Source of the DNA: Opitutia bacterium
GTDB lineage: Bacteria; Verrucomicrobiota; Verrucomicrobiia; Opitutales; Opitutaceae
Assembly (NCBI GenBank): GCA_016187945.1
Contig: JACPIT010000002.1
Location: 1 to 64,000, forward strand
DNA: 64,000 nt
Direction of reading: 5' to 3'
Positions 16,801 to 24,129 of this stretch are shown in pieces. The notes beneath the pieces are model-generated. The model was not told where the DNA came from. It saw only the letters and a program-made list of their open reading frames with translations, and did no database searches. The translations under genes were made by a program, and so were the position numbers. Each line of letters begins with the position of its first letter. Positions within the stretch are counted from its first letter, which is position 1.

Positions 16801-18367
16801 CGTCGCGCACTATTCTCGCGAGCGCTCGCTCGGGCGCCTGCACGGCATTTTGGTCGCCGCGGCCGAAGGACGCTCGGCGTGCGAGTGCGATGCGGACGCG
16901 TCGGTGCCGTCCGCGGCGGAGCCCGCGCCGCGCACTCCGCGGCAATTGATCGCAGAAGACCGCAACAACCTGAACGCCTACCTCGATCTCGCGGCGACGA
17001 TGCTCGATGCGGGAAAGCTTTCCGGTGCCTATCTCGCCGTCGCCGAGGCGCACCGCCTCAGTGGCGGCTCGGAGCAGACCACCGAAGCGTTGAAGCAGCT
17101 CGAGTCTCACGGCGTGTTGGACGATCCGCAGATCCAGGTCTTCCGGGCGCGTGCCGGCTGGACGCCGCGCGCGCCAAATCCGACTCCGCGTCGCATCCTC
17201 GTGGTCACGAATCTGCTCCCACCCCAGGAAATGGGCGGCTACGGACGGACGGTGTGGGAGTTTTCGCGCGAGTTGCTCGCGCGCGGTCACGCCGTCCGCG
17301 TCCTCGCGGCGGACATGCCGCATCTGCTGCGCAAGCCGACGGTGGAGCACGAGGCGTTCGAGGCGAATGTGCGGCGCTCGCTGAAGCTCTTCGGCGATTG
17401 GGTGGACGGCACCGTCGTGGCGGAGCCCGACATGGAACGCCGCAAGGCGATCGCGCGCGGCAATCATCAGACGATCCTGCGCGAAATCGAGGAATTCGCT
17501 CCCGACGCGATCATGGCGGGCAATCTGGATTTCGTCGGGCATTTCTTCGTTCAGGTCGCGCTCGATCGCGGCATCCCGGTGCTGCACCGCCTCGGCAACG
17601 CGTATCCCGGCTACGAGCCGGCGCAGTCGCCGCAGGGTCCGCTGTTCTGCCTGGCGGGTTGCAGCGCGTGGGTGAACGAGGGGATTCGCGCGAAAGGGTA
17701 TCCGATTTCGCGCTACGAAGTCGTGCCGCCGGGCTCGCCGTTGACGGAGTATTTTCGCGCCTGGACGCCACAGCGCGACCGTCTGCGGATCGCCTACGCC
17801 GGCCTGCTCATGCCCTACAAGGGCGCGCACGTGCTCGTGAATGCGCTGGCGCATCTCGCGCGCGCGGGGATCGATTTCGAGTGCACGCTCGCGGGAGATA
17901 CGACGCGGCCGGAGTATCTCGAAACCATGCGCGCGGTCGCGACCGGGCATGGTTTTCTCGAGCGGCTGCATTTCCCCGGATTCCTCGGCAAGGGGGAGCT
18001 CGCTGCGCTCTACGCGCGGAGCAACGTGCTCGTTTTTCCGAGCGTGTTCGAAGAACCGTTCGGCAAGACGCAGATCGAGGCGATGGCCGCGGGCCTGCTC
18101 GTCATTTCGAGCGGCAGCGGTGGTGCGAGCGAGATCGTCGAGCACGGCAAATCCGGTCTGCTCTTCAAAGCCGGGGATGCGCGGGCGTTGGCGGAGCGGC
18201 TCGCCGCGGTGGCGCAACATCCGGCGGCCGCGGAAAAAATCGCGCTCACCGGCCAGGCGCGAGCCTTCGAGTTCACGACGGAAGCGTCGGTCGATCGCAT
18301 CGAGACGGTGTTCGACGAATTGCTGAACCTGGCTGGGCGCACTCGCGTCGCGGCAGTCGCGACGTGA
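13889..18367 (+). CDS. Four-module glycan enzyme: GT2, methyltransferase, GT4, GT4
   Basis: This is a 1492-residue single frame. Module 1 (about 40-330) is a GT-A family 2 glycosyltransferase: PLVSVIVTTYNHGRFIGQAL, VGDDDSRDG, AMCEGDDCW. Module 2 (390-580) is a SAM methyltransferase: FLDIGCGVMPYREI, SAMLTEVLEHCPEP, LKPGGVLFFTVPY. Module 3 (625-1000) is a GT4 (GT-B) transferase ending with EGLPLAVLEAGAHGLPVVST. A helical linker (1000-1095) follows. Module 4 (1100-1480) is a second GT4: NLLPPQEMGGYGRTVWEFS, then EPFGKTQIEAMAAGLLVISS. It probably builds a methylated oligosaccharide in a set order. The stop overlaps the Maf gene by GTGA. No frameshift scars are seen at domain joints. Confidence 0.9.
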   Translation: MAARADTSTLRRDDPNFPIGLTEFLARFQKAEVREVANRCALQPLVSVIVTTYNHGRFIGQALDSILAQQTDFPFEICVGDDDSRDGAREICLDYAAKHPDRIRLFLHSRANNLAIDGRPTGRFNLVYLNFTARGRYLAMCEGDDCWTHPGKLATQVAFLEKNSDFAACFHNGIVLWEDSGKTMPYLGMVGRGAGEAHRLLDRDVFTTRELLSPVTFIPTASLMFRAEGLRALPAWFFEIFSADIAIVSILSRGGKKVKFLDLDGCLYRKHEGGVSAGLGPLDIYRCRKPLYERLSEFHGYQFEPEFVRLVERHRQIARKWAQDNLAMLPEPMRTKAREFLELSVEPVTTLRRPPERAVAGMSTGPADLPAMSHAAPHPFTNPPLEINNVDLYWTRASILRAVREAAPQFHGVFLDIGCGVMPYREIIRQSAPRLTRYVGLDIETPIYKAEVDLRWDGRKIPLADASVDSAMLTEVLEHCPEPWVVLKEARRVLKPGGVLFFTVPYIWPLHDAPWDFFRYTPFALEKLLAEAGFADVKLQALGGWNASLAQMIGLWLKRAPLASDVRQKMARELWPLFQKLVRTDQLPVDPKAGNTMATGWTGLAHVPAAVAPAPARRTAGDLPMVLVRSHEFNYSETFVEDHVNFLSSNLTLVYGFPFPRFLRGGKSVLPAATERKIGNALSGKCPITSELWAEYSTGLAQFLAHSGAKSALVETGLMGAFVHEACEQAKLPFVVHFHGVDAFGRELLERWLPSYRKFFATAASVAVVSKAMRAQLLELGATPERTLLAPYGVAVDLPAFAAPAKAPPHFVAVGRFVEKKAPQLTLQAFASVYRTVPEARLVMIGDGPLLPVCQKWAAENGLADAVTFAGVQSREEVSRRMAASRAFVQHSVVAANGDSEGLPLAVLEAGAHGLPVVSTRHAGIPDAVREGVDGFLVTERDVAAMAEAMLRLAHDGELAARLGASFRAHVVAHYSRERSLGRLHGILVAAAEGRSACECDADASVPSAAEPAPRTPRQLIAEDRNNLNAYLDLAATMLDAGKLSGAYLAVAEAHRLSGGSEQTTEALKQLESHGVLDDPQIQVFRARAGWTPRAPNPTPRRILVVTNLLPPQEMGGYGRTVWEFSRELLARGHAVRVLAADMPHLLRKPTVEHEAFEANVRRSLKLFGDWVDGTVVAEPDMERRKAIARGNHQTILREIEEFAPDAIMAGNLDFVGHFFVQVALDRGIPVLHRLGNAYPGYEPAQSPQGPLFCLAGCSAWVNEGIRAKGYPISRYEVVPPGSPLTEYFRAWTPQRDRLRIAYAGLLMPYKGAHVLVNALAHLARAGIDFECTLAGDTTRPEYLETMRAVATGHGFLERLHFPGFLGKGELAALYARSNVLVFPSVFEEPFGKTQIEAMAAGLLVISSGSGGASEIVEHGKSGLLFKAGDARALAERLAAVAQHPAAAEKIALTGQARAFEFTTEASVDRIETVFDELLNLAGRTRVAAVAT

Positions 18368-19887
18368 AGCCGGAGACCGCAGCGGGCGAGGAGCTGAAGT
18401 CGTTTGTGCAGGAATATCCCGGCGCGACGACCTGCGTCGTGATCGGCGCCGTGCAACCGGAGTGGCGCGAGCAGTTGAGCCGTGCACGGGCGGTGCTGTG
18501 GTGCGCGGATGAGCGCGATTGCGCGGCGGGGGCGCCGGCGGTCGCTGGAGAGCGCATGCATTTTTTCCCGCTCGCCGGTGCATCGCTGGCGCAGTGGAGC
18601 GAGGCGCTGGTGCGTTTCGTGCGGCTCGACGCCCGGCGGCTGCCGTCGGTCTTCGTGGCGGCGGCGGAGGCGGACGACGACGAGCGCCGGCGTGCTCCGT
18701 TCGTGGCCGTGGTGGTGGACGAGTTGCGCGAGCAGCATCGCGGACGCGTGACGCGGCAGCAGGACGGATTTCGTTGGCAACAGCACGTGCTCGCGAACTT
18801 GTCGCGTTACACGCGACGGCCGCTGCCGTCCGAGTGGCGCGGCGCGCTGGCGGGGCTCCCGGCGGCGGTGTGCGGCGCGGGACCGTCGCTCGACCTCTCG
18901 GCGCCGCGACTGGGGGCGGGGCAGGAGGGTTGCGTGGTCTTCGCGGCCGACTCGGCGCTGCGCACGCTCGCGCGGCATGGGGTGCGCGTGGATTTTGCGG
19001 TGTCGATCGATGTCGCGAAGCTTCCGGAGAAGTGTCTGCCCGAGACGGGCGAGTTGCCGGGGCGCGTGGTGCTTTCCGCGGTGAGTCCGGCCGGCTGGAG
19101 CGAGCGGGTGGGGAAGGAGCGGGTGCATTTCGTTTCGAGCCGGCAGATCACGACCGACTGGCTGGCGAAGAGCGGAGTGCCGGCGCCGGCGCTGGCGAGC
19201 GCGGAGAATTGCGGCGTCACGGCACTCGAGCTGGCGCGCTGGCTCGGTTGCGCGCCGATTTTTTTGTTCGGACTCGATCTGGCGCTGAGCGGAAGACAGC
19301 GGCACACGGGGGCCGCGGACGCGTCGATCTACGTCCGCTCGGGTTTCGACGCGGCGCAGGAGTTTTCGAAGGTGCCGGGCAATTGGGAGGAACGCGTCTC
19401 GACGCACGCGCCGGGCGACTGGCGGGCGTTGAATGCGCGACTGGCGAGTTTTCCGGCGGGGTCGGTTTTCAACGTCAACGATCGCGGCGCGCGCTTGGAA
19501 AATGCGACGCCGGTGCGGCCGGATGCGTGGACTCCGCCGGAGGCGTGCGCGAAGGCCGAGCGGCTCGCGCTTCTCGCGCGCGGCGGAGCCGACGCGCCGG
19601 CGCCCGCGGCGGCGACGGCGGCGTTGGCGGAGTTGCGCGCGTGCGGCCGACGGTTGCTCGCGACGACGCCGGAGTTGCGGCGGGCGCTCGCGGCGCGCGG
19701 ACCGGAAGCGGTCGCGGTGGCGTTGCGACCCGTGCTTGCGGACCCGGCGTTCGGCCGGGCGCTCGGCGGATTTGCGCTGAAGCTGATGCCGCACTTGCTG
19801 CCGCCGACGGAGGGCGATGCGGATTTTTGGCGCGGGTTGCTCGATGAGTTCGAGGCGCTGGCAATCGCGCTCGAATCGGTGGGCTGA
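18364..19887 (+). CDS. Maf/DUF115-family motility-associated glycosyltransferase
   Basis: The 507-residue protein starts at GTG 18364, overlapping the previous stop. The core motif LPAAVCGAGPSLDLSA (about 160-175) is the hallmark nucleotide-binding loop of the DUF115/MAF family. VVFAADSALRTLARHGVRVDFAVSID follows, and downstream lies GCAPIFLFGLDLALSG. Members transfer nonulosonic acids such as pseudaminic acid to flagellin Ser/Thr. The gene ends the sugar operon, is followed by a strong terminator (20094-20123), and sits next to two flagellin genes. This makes flagellin the likely acceptor. No nonulosonate synthesis genes are in the window. Confidence 0.82.
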   Translation: MKPETAAGEELKSFVQEYPGATTCVVIGAVQPEWREQLSRARAVLWCADERDCAAGAPAVAGERMHFFPLAGASLAQWSEALVRFVRLDARRLPSVFVAAAEADDDERRRAPFVAVVVDELREQHRGRVTRQQDGFRWQQHVLANLSRYTRRPLPSEWRGALAGLPAAVCGAGPSLDLSAPRLGAGQEGCVVFAADSALRTLARHGVRVDFAVSIDVAKLPEKCLPETGELPGRVVLSAVSPAGWSERVGKERVHFVSSRQITTDWLAKSGVPAPALASAENCGVTALELARWLGCAPIFLFGLDLALSGRQRHTGAADASIYVRSGFDAAQEFSKVPGNWEERVSTHAPGDWRALNARLASFPAGSVFNVNDRGARLENATPVRPDAWTPPEACAKAERLALLARGGADAPAPAAATAALAELRACGRRLLATTPELRRALAARGPEAVAVALRPVLADPAFGRALGGFALKLMPHLLPPTEGDADFWRGLLDEFEALAIALESVG

Positions 19888-19984
19888 CGCAGAGAAATCC
19901 GGTTGCCCGCGAATTTGCGCGAATCGGCGCGAGTGCGAAACGGCGGGGAGTTCGCGTGGATCGGCGTGATTCGCGGAAGAGGGC

Positions 19985-20046
19985 TCACACGAAGGAAGCG
20001 AAGGCTGCGAAGAACGGACTTCGCGATCTTTGCTTCCTTCGTGTGA
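19985..20046. repeat. 15-bp perfect inverted repeat with 32-base spacer
   Basis: TCACACGAAGGAAGC (19985-19999) is exactly complementary to GCTTCCTTCGTGTGA (20032-20046). The spacer contains further GAAG/CTTC symmetry. It has no T-run and looks like a dispersed palindromic element rather than a terminator. Confidence 0.65.
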
Positions 20047-20093
20047 AAACGGTTCGGGCGGGATGGCGGTCGGCGTTACTCGGAAAACAAGAA

Positions 20094-20123
20094 GACCCCG
20101 GAGGGTGACTCCGGGGTCTTTTT
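20094..20123 (+). terminator. Rho-independent terminator of the glycosyltransferase operon
   Basis: A perfect 10-bp stem, GACCCCGGAG / CTCCGGGGTC, with loop GGTGA is followed directly by TTTTT on the plus strand. It lies about 200 bases after the Maf gene stop. Confidence 0.85.
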
Positions 20124-20193
20124 GCGGATAGAGGACTGCTAAGGGCCCCAGGCCGCACATCGGTTCCGGTGGCGTCTCGCCCGCCGCCCCTAG

Positions 20194-20219
20194 CCCGGCC
20201 GCTCTTGCGAGCGGCCGGG
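20194..20219 (-). terminator. GC-rich hairpin downstream of flagellin 1
   Basis: A perfect 11-bp stem CCCGGCCGCTC / GAGCGGCCGGG closes a 4-base loop (GCAA on the minus strand, a GNRA-type tetraloop), 40 bases after the flagellin stop. No U-tract follows, so it may protect or end the flagellin mRNA, or be a REP-like palindrome. Confidence 0.5.
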
Positions 20220-20259
20220 GGGTTGGGCGAATCAGAACAACCACTAGAACTAGGCGGCG

Positions 20260-21072
20260 TTAGCCGATGAGGCGCAGAGCGACTTGCGCGCTCTGGTTGG
20301 CCTGCGACAGCATCGCGGTGCCGGACTGGACGAGGATGTTCCAGCGCGCGAGTTGCGTGCTTTCCTCGGCCACGTCCACATCGGTGATGCGGCTGTTGGC
20401 TGCCTCAAGGTTGGCTTTGTTGACGGTCAACACTTCCGAAGCGAAGCCGAGGCGGCTCTGCTCCGCGCCGTTGGTGGCGCGCATCGTCGCGACGCTTTGG
20501 ATCGCGTCGGTGATTTCCGACAGAGAGACCGCACCGAGATCGGCCGAGGCCGCGGTGTCCGTGAGGACGCCGACGCCGGCGGTCGAGCTGGCGAGATCCT
20601 TCGAGGAGAGGGCGACCGTCTGGTTGCCATCTTCGGAGACTTGAACCGTCTGGCTGGCACCGAACAGGGACTTGCCGTTGAACTTCTCGCCGGCGAGCGA
20701 CGAGAGTTCGGACTGCAATTGCGTGAACTCCGCGTCGTAGTTCGCGAGGTCATCGCTGTTCTTGGTCGGGTCCGAGTAGAGCGTCTTGAGTTCGCTCATG
20801 CGGTCCAGGACTTTGCCGGAGACTTTCAGCACACCGTCCTGCGTTTGGAGGAACGAGACGGCGTTGCCGATGTTCGCGGAAGCCGCACCGGAGCGTTTGG
20901 CCGCGGCGCTGAACTTCATCGACACGGCGAGACCGCCGGCATCATCGGAGGGGTTGACGATTTTCGAACCGCTGGACAGCCGGTTAAGGCTGCGCTGCAG
21001 GCTGGCGTTCGAGCTCGCGAGGTTGTTGGAGGCAACCGTCGCCGCGTAGTTGGTATTAATCACGACTGACAT
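20260..21072 (-). CDS. fliC: Flagellin 1
   Basis: The 270-residue protein contains the conserved N-terminal D0/D1 helices (MSVVINTNYAATVASNNLAS, then SLQRSLNRLSSGSKIVNPSD) and C-terminal helices (ANLEAANSRITDVDVAEEST, then QLARWNILVQSGTAMLSQAN). Only a short central part separates them, so the exposed D2/D3 domains are absent. It builds the filament. AAGGA lies about 10 bases before the ATG. A 100-base leader runs from a sigma28-like promoter. It is similar to flagellin 2 (21278-22096), consistent with a tandem duplication. The many Ser/Thr in the central part (QTVALSSKDLASSTAG) are plausible glycosylation sites for the nearby transferases. Confidence 0.97.
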   Translation of the reverse strand: MSVVINTNYAATVASNNLASSNASLQRSLNRLSSGSKIVNPSDDAGGLAVSMKFSAAAKRSGAASANIGNAVSFLQTQDGVLKVSGKVLDRMSELKTLYSDPTKNSDDLANYDAEFTQLQSELSSLAGEKFNGKSLFGASQTVQVSEDGNQTVALSSKDLASSTAGVGVLTDTAASADLGAVSLSEITDAIQSVATMRATNGAEQSRLGFASEVLTVNKANLEAANSRITDVDVAEESTQLARWNILVQSGTAMLSQANQSAQVALRLIG

Positions 21073-21178
21073 GGTATCTATCCTTGATCATTGCGACCTT
21101 CCGTCGTCGCCACGGACCTGGAGGATGCGGCGCCGGGTCGCGCCGTTTGAGGCTGGTGCTTCAAAGGGACGGCGCGGC

Positions 21179-21206
21179 TATCAGGCGCGCCGGTGGGAAA
21201 CATATA
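21179..21206 (-). promoter_or_regulatory. sigma28-like promoter for flagellin 1
   Basis: Minus strand: TATA (21206-21203), 16 bases, GCCTGATA (21186-21179). It aligns base for base with the flagellin 2 promoter over TTTCCC-ACC-GCGC in the spacer, so both are probably duplicates of one ancestral promoter. Confidence 0.5.
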
Positions 21207-21277
21207 GACAACCGCTCTGACAAACGCGGGGTCGGGGGACTAGTCCGACCGCCGCGGACTACCTAACGGCCCGGGGA

Positions 21278-22096
21278 TCAGCCCAGGAGCTTGAGCGCGA
21301 TCTGTGCGCTCTGGTTCGCTTGCGACAGCATGGCCGTGCCGGACTGGACGAGGATGTTGTAGCGGGCGAGCTGGGTGGACTCGCTGGCGACATCGACGTC
21401 GGTGATGCGGCTGTTGGCGGCTTCGAGGTTGGCCCGGTTGATCGTCAGGACTTCGCCGGCGAAGCCGAGGCGGCTCTGTTCGGCGCCGTTGGTGGCGCGG
21501 AACGTCGCGACGCGTTGGATGGCGTCGGTGATTTCGGAGAGCGAGACCGCGCCGAGGTTGGCCGAAGCGGCCGTGTCGGTGAGGACGCCCACGCCGGCGG
21601 TGGAGCTGGAGAGATCCTTGCCGCTGAGGCTGACGGTCGACGAGACGCCGTCTTCCGAGACCGGGACGCTGAGGCTGGTGGTGCCGAAGAGCGAGACGCT
21701 GTTGAATTTCTCGCCGGTGAGCGAACCGAGTTCGCTCTGCAGCTCGGTGAATTCGGCATCGTAGTTCGCGAGGTCGTCGGAGTTTTTGGTCGGGTCCGAG
21801 TAGAGCGTCTTGAGCTCGCCCATGCGCTCGAGAACCTTGCCGGTCACCTTGAGCACACCGTCCTGCGATTGCAGGAAGGAAATCGAGTTGCCGATGTTGG
21901 TGTTGGCCGCGGCGGAGCGCTTGGCGGCAGCGGACAACTTCATCGAGACGGCCAAGCCGCCAGCGTCGTCCGCGGGGTTAACGATTTTCGAGCCGCTCGA
22001 GAGACGATTCAGGCTCTTTTGGAGCATATCGTTCGACGCGGCCAGGTTGTTCGACGCGACGGTCGCGGCGAAGTTGGAGTTGATGACGACTGACAT
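21278..22096 (-). CDS. fliC: Flagellin 2
   Basis: The 272-residue protein starts at ATG 22096 (AAGGA 10 bases upstream) and has the same organisation as flagellin 1: MSVVINSNFAATVASNNLAA, NRLSSGSKIVNPADDAGGLA and the C-terminal RITDVDVASESTQLARYN, then NILVQSGTAMLSQANQS. Differences cluster in the middle (residues 130-170). It is transcribed from its own sigma28-like promoter with a ~96-base leader, so it may be expressed separately from flagellin 1. A weak hairpin, TAGTCCG / CGGACTA at 21241-21261, follows its stop. Two similar flagellins suggest a mixed filament. Confidence 0.97.
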   Translation of the reverse strand: MSVVINSNFAATVASNNLAASNDMLQKSLNRLSSGSKIVNPADDAGGLAVSMKLSAAAKRSAAANTNIGNSISFLQSQDGVLKVTGKVLERMGELKTLYSDPTKNSDDLANYDAEFTELQSELGSLTGEKFNSVSLFGTTSLSVPVSEDGVSSTVSLSGKDLSSSTAGVGVLTDTAASANLGAVSLSEITDAIQRVATFRATNGAEQSRLGFAGEVLTINRANLEAANSRITDVDVASESTQLARYNILVQSGTAMLSQANQSAQIALKLLG

Positions 22097-22198
22097 GATA
22101 TCTTCCTTGATTTTAGAGTGCGACGTCCGTGTCGCATTCGGCTCCTGATTCGCGGCTCTGGAGCGCACCGGCCTTGGTTCTGATTCGCGGCAGATGAA

Positions 22199-22225
22199 GT
22201 AACGGCGCGCGGTGGGGAAAATTTA
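22199..22225 (-). promoter_or_regulatory. sigma28-like promoter for flagellin 2
   Basis: Minus strand: TAAA (22225-22222), 15 bases, GCCGTTAC (22206-22199). It has a perfect -35 and 6 of 8 in the -10. Confidence 0.7.
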
Positions 22226-22331
22226 GCCGCTTGCGGGCAGGAATTTTTTTCCGGGTGCTTTTTGCCGCGCGGGAGCGCCGCGCGCGTTTCACTCGGAAAA
22301 TCGCATTCGGGACCGGTCAAAATTTGCCGGG

Positions 22332-22358
22332 CAAAAATTTTCCGCTTTTCGCAGATCG
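22332..22358 (+). promoter_or_regulatory. Weak sigma28-like promoter for fliD
   Basis: Plus strand: CAAA (22332-22335), 15 bases, GCAGATCG (22351-22358). It matches 8 of 12 consensus positions, so it is offered only because the gene is a late flagellar gene with no better candidate. Confidence 0.3.
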
Positions 22359-22419
22359 ATTTAACTTTTTGCCGGAATGGTCGATGAAGGATTGGGCAAT
22401 TGTCGCCCGACACACCGCC

Positions 22420-24129
22420 ATGGCCGGACTACAACTCTCAGGACTCGCTTCGGGCTTCGATTGGAAGTCGCTCGTGGAACAGCTCATGTCGGTCGAGCAG
22501 GTCCGCGTGACGCGGCTCGAGAAGGAGCAGGCCACCAACACGGCGCAGTCGAGCGCCCTCTCCACTCTCGGCACGAAAATCACCGCGCTCACCGCCGCGG
22601 CGGACGCGTTGAAGGACGTTTCGGTGTTCTCGAGCCGCAAGGTGAGTTCGGCCACGACGGACTCGACCTGGACGCTCTCCGCCTCGGCCGGCTCCGCCTC
22701 GGGCAGCTACCGCATCGCCGTCAGCAAACTCGCCACCGCGTCGCGCCTCAACGGCACGAGCGACATCGCCGGCCCGCTCAACACGAGCGACGACGTTTCC
22801 GGTCTCACGCTCGCCAACCTCCGCACCGGCGCCGCGCCGACCGCCGGCACGTTCACGGTCAACGGGCAAAAAGTTACCGTGGCGACCACCGACTCGCTCC
22901 AAGGCGTGTTCGACGCGATCTCGACCGCGACCGCCGGCGATGTCACCGCCACTTACGATCACACGACCGACAAGGTCACCTTCACCAGCGCCAGCAACAG
23001 CACGATCACGCTCGGCGCCGCGAACGACACCTCGAATCTCCTGCGTGTGCTCAAGCTGGCCAACAACGGCGGCGACACTGTCACGAGTTCCGGTGCGCTC
23101 GGCGCGCTCAAGACCAGCGGCGCGCTCGACGCCGCCGGCCTGCGCACGGCGATCAACTCCGGCGACAATACGTTTTCGATCAACGGCGTCAGCATCAGCT
23201 ACAACGCCGCCACCGATTCGCTCAGCACCGTGCTGAAGCGCATCAACGCCTCGACCGCCGGCGTCACCGCTAGCTACGACTCGGCCCTCGATCGGGTCGT
23301 GCTGGCGAACAACACCACCGGCGATCTCGGCCTCACGGTCAGCGAGGCCGCCGGCGGCCTGCTCGGTGCGCTCGGCCTCACGGGCGGCACGCTTGCACGC
23401 GGCCAGAACGCGGAATTTTCGATCGACGGCGGCGCGACGCTCACGAGCACGGGCAACACGCTCGACGAAACCGCCACCGGCATCGCCGGCCTCAGCGTCA
23501 AGGTGGACAGCGAGACGACGCAGACGATCACCGTCGCCGCCGACACCGATACGATGCAGACGAAGATCAAGAGCTTCATCGACGCGTTCAACTCGGTCCA
23601 AAGCTACGTCGACGACAAGACCAAGGTCACCAGCGCCAACGGCAAGGTCACCACCTCCGTCCTCTCCGCCAACCGCGAGGTGCAGGCCTGGGCCGATCAG
23701 TTGCGCTCCACCGCGTTCGCGGCGGTCTCCGGTCTCAGCGGCACGATCAAACGCCTCGAGCACCTCGGCATCGATTTCGACGGCACCAGCAGCCAGTTGG
23801 AAATCGCCGACGAGGAGAAGCTCACCGCCGCCCTCCGCGACAAGCCGGCCGACGTCGAAGCGTTTTTCCAGACGAGCTCCACCGGCTTCGTTGCCCAGCT
23901 CACGACGCTCCTCGATCGCATGAGCACGTCGAACGACGGCCAGCAGGAGCGCCTGACGAAGTCCAACAGCAACCTCGACAAGCAGATCGAGGACGTGCAG
24001 CGCCAGCTCGATGCGGAGAAAGAGCGCCTGACCTCGAGTTTCGTTGCGATGGAAAGCGCCCAGGCGAAGATCCAGCAACAGAGCTCCGCCATCACGAACG
24101 CCTTCTTCAGTTCCTCGTCCTCCAAATGA
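22420..24129 (+). CDS. fliD: Flagellar filament cap protein FliD
   Basis: The 569-residue protein starts at ATG 22420, with MAGLQLSGLASGFDWKSLVE followed by QLMSVEQ, the FliD N-terminal signature (G.(G/A)SG.D...LV..LM..E). The middle is Thr/Ser/Ala-rich with repeated beta-type segments such as AAGLRTAINSGDNTFSINGV. The C-terminus has the FliD_C pattern (MQTKIKSFIDAFNSVQSYVD, LGIDFD, EKLTAALRDKPADVEAFF) and ends in a coiled coil around residues 515-560. FliD caps the growing filament and directs flagellin folding. An in-frame ATG at 22384 is possible but less like other FliD starts. The stop overlaps the next gene by ATGA. Confidence 0.95.
   Translation: MAGLQLSGLASGFDWKSLVEQLMSVEQVRVTRLEKEQATNTAQSSALSTLGTKITALTAAADALKDVSVFSSRKVSSATTDSTWTLSASAGSASGSYRIAVSKLATASRLNGTSDIAGPLNTSDDVSGLTLANLRTGAAPTAGTFTVNGQKVTVATTDSLQGVFDAISTATAGDVTATYDHTTDKVTFTSASNSTITLGAANDTSNLLRVLKLANNGGDTVTSSGALGALKTSGALDAAGLRTAINSGDNTFSINGVSISYNAATDSLSTVLKRINASTAGVTASYDSALDRVVLANNTTGDLGLTVSEAAGGLLGALGLTGGTLARGQNAEFSIDGGATLTSTGNTLDETATGIAGLSVKVDSETTQTITVAADTDTMQTKIKSFIDAFNSVQSYVDDKTKVTSANGKVTTSVLSANREVQAWADQLRSTAFAAVSGLSGTIKRLEHLGIDFDGTSSQLEIADEEKLTAALRDKPADVEAFFQTSSTGFVAQLTTLLDRMSTSNDGQQERLTKSNSNLDKQIEDVQRQLDAEKERLTSSFVAMESAQAKIQQQSSAITNAFFSSSSSK

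Larger units (their letters stand above)
19888..20259. other. Intergenic block between Maf gene and flagellin
   Basis: No gene is seen. It contains an inverted repeat (19985-20046), the terminator of the glycosyltransferase operon (20094-20123) and a GC-rich hairpin behind the flagellin gene (20194-20219). The sequence 19900-19985 has repeated GCG-AATT/GATTCGCG-like phrases but no open frame with coding character. Confidence 0.6.

Noticed and set aside
15557-18583. 1008-codon open frame antisense to the multi-module glycosyltransferase
   Set aside because: The plus-strand protein has clear domains throughout. The antisense frame is Arg/His/Ala-rich without any recognisable fold, as expected in GC-rich DNA with G/C third positions.
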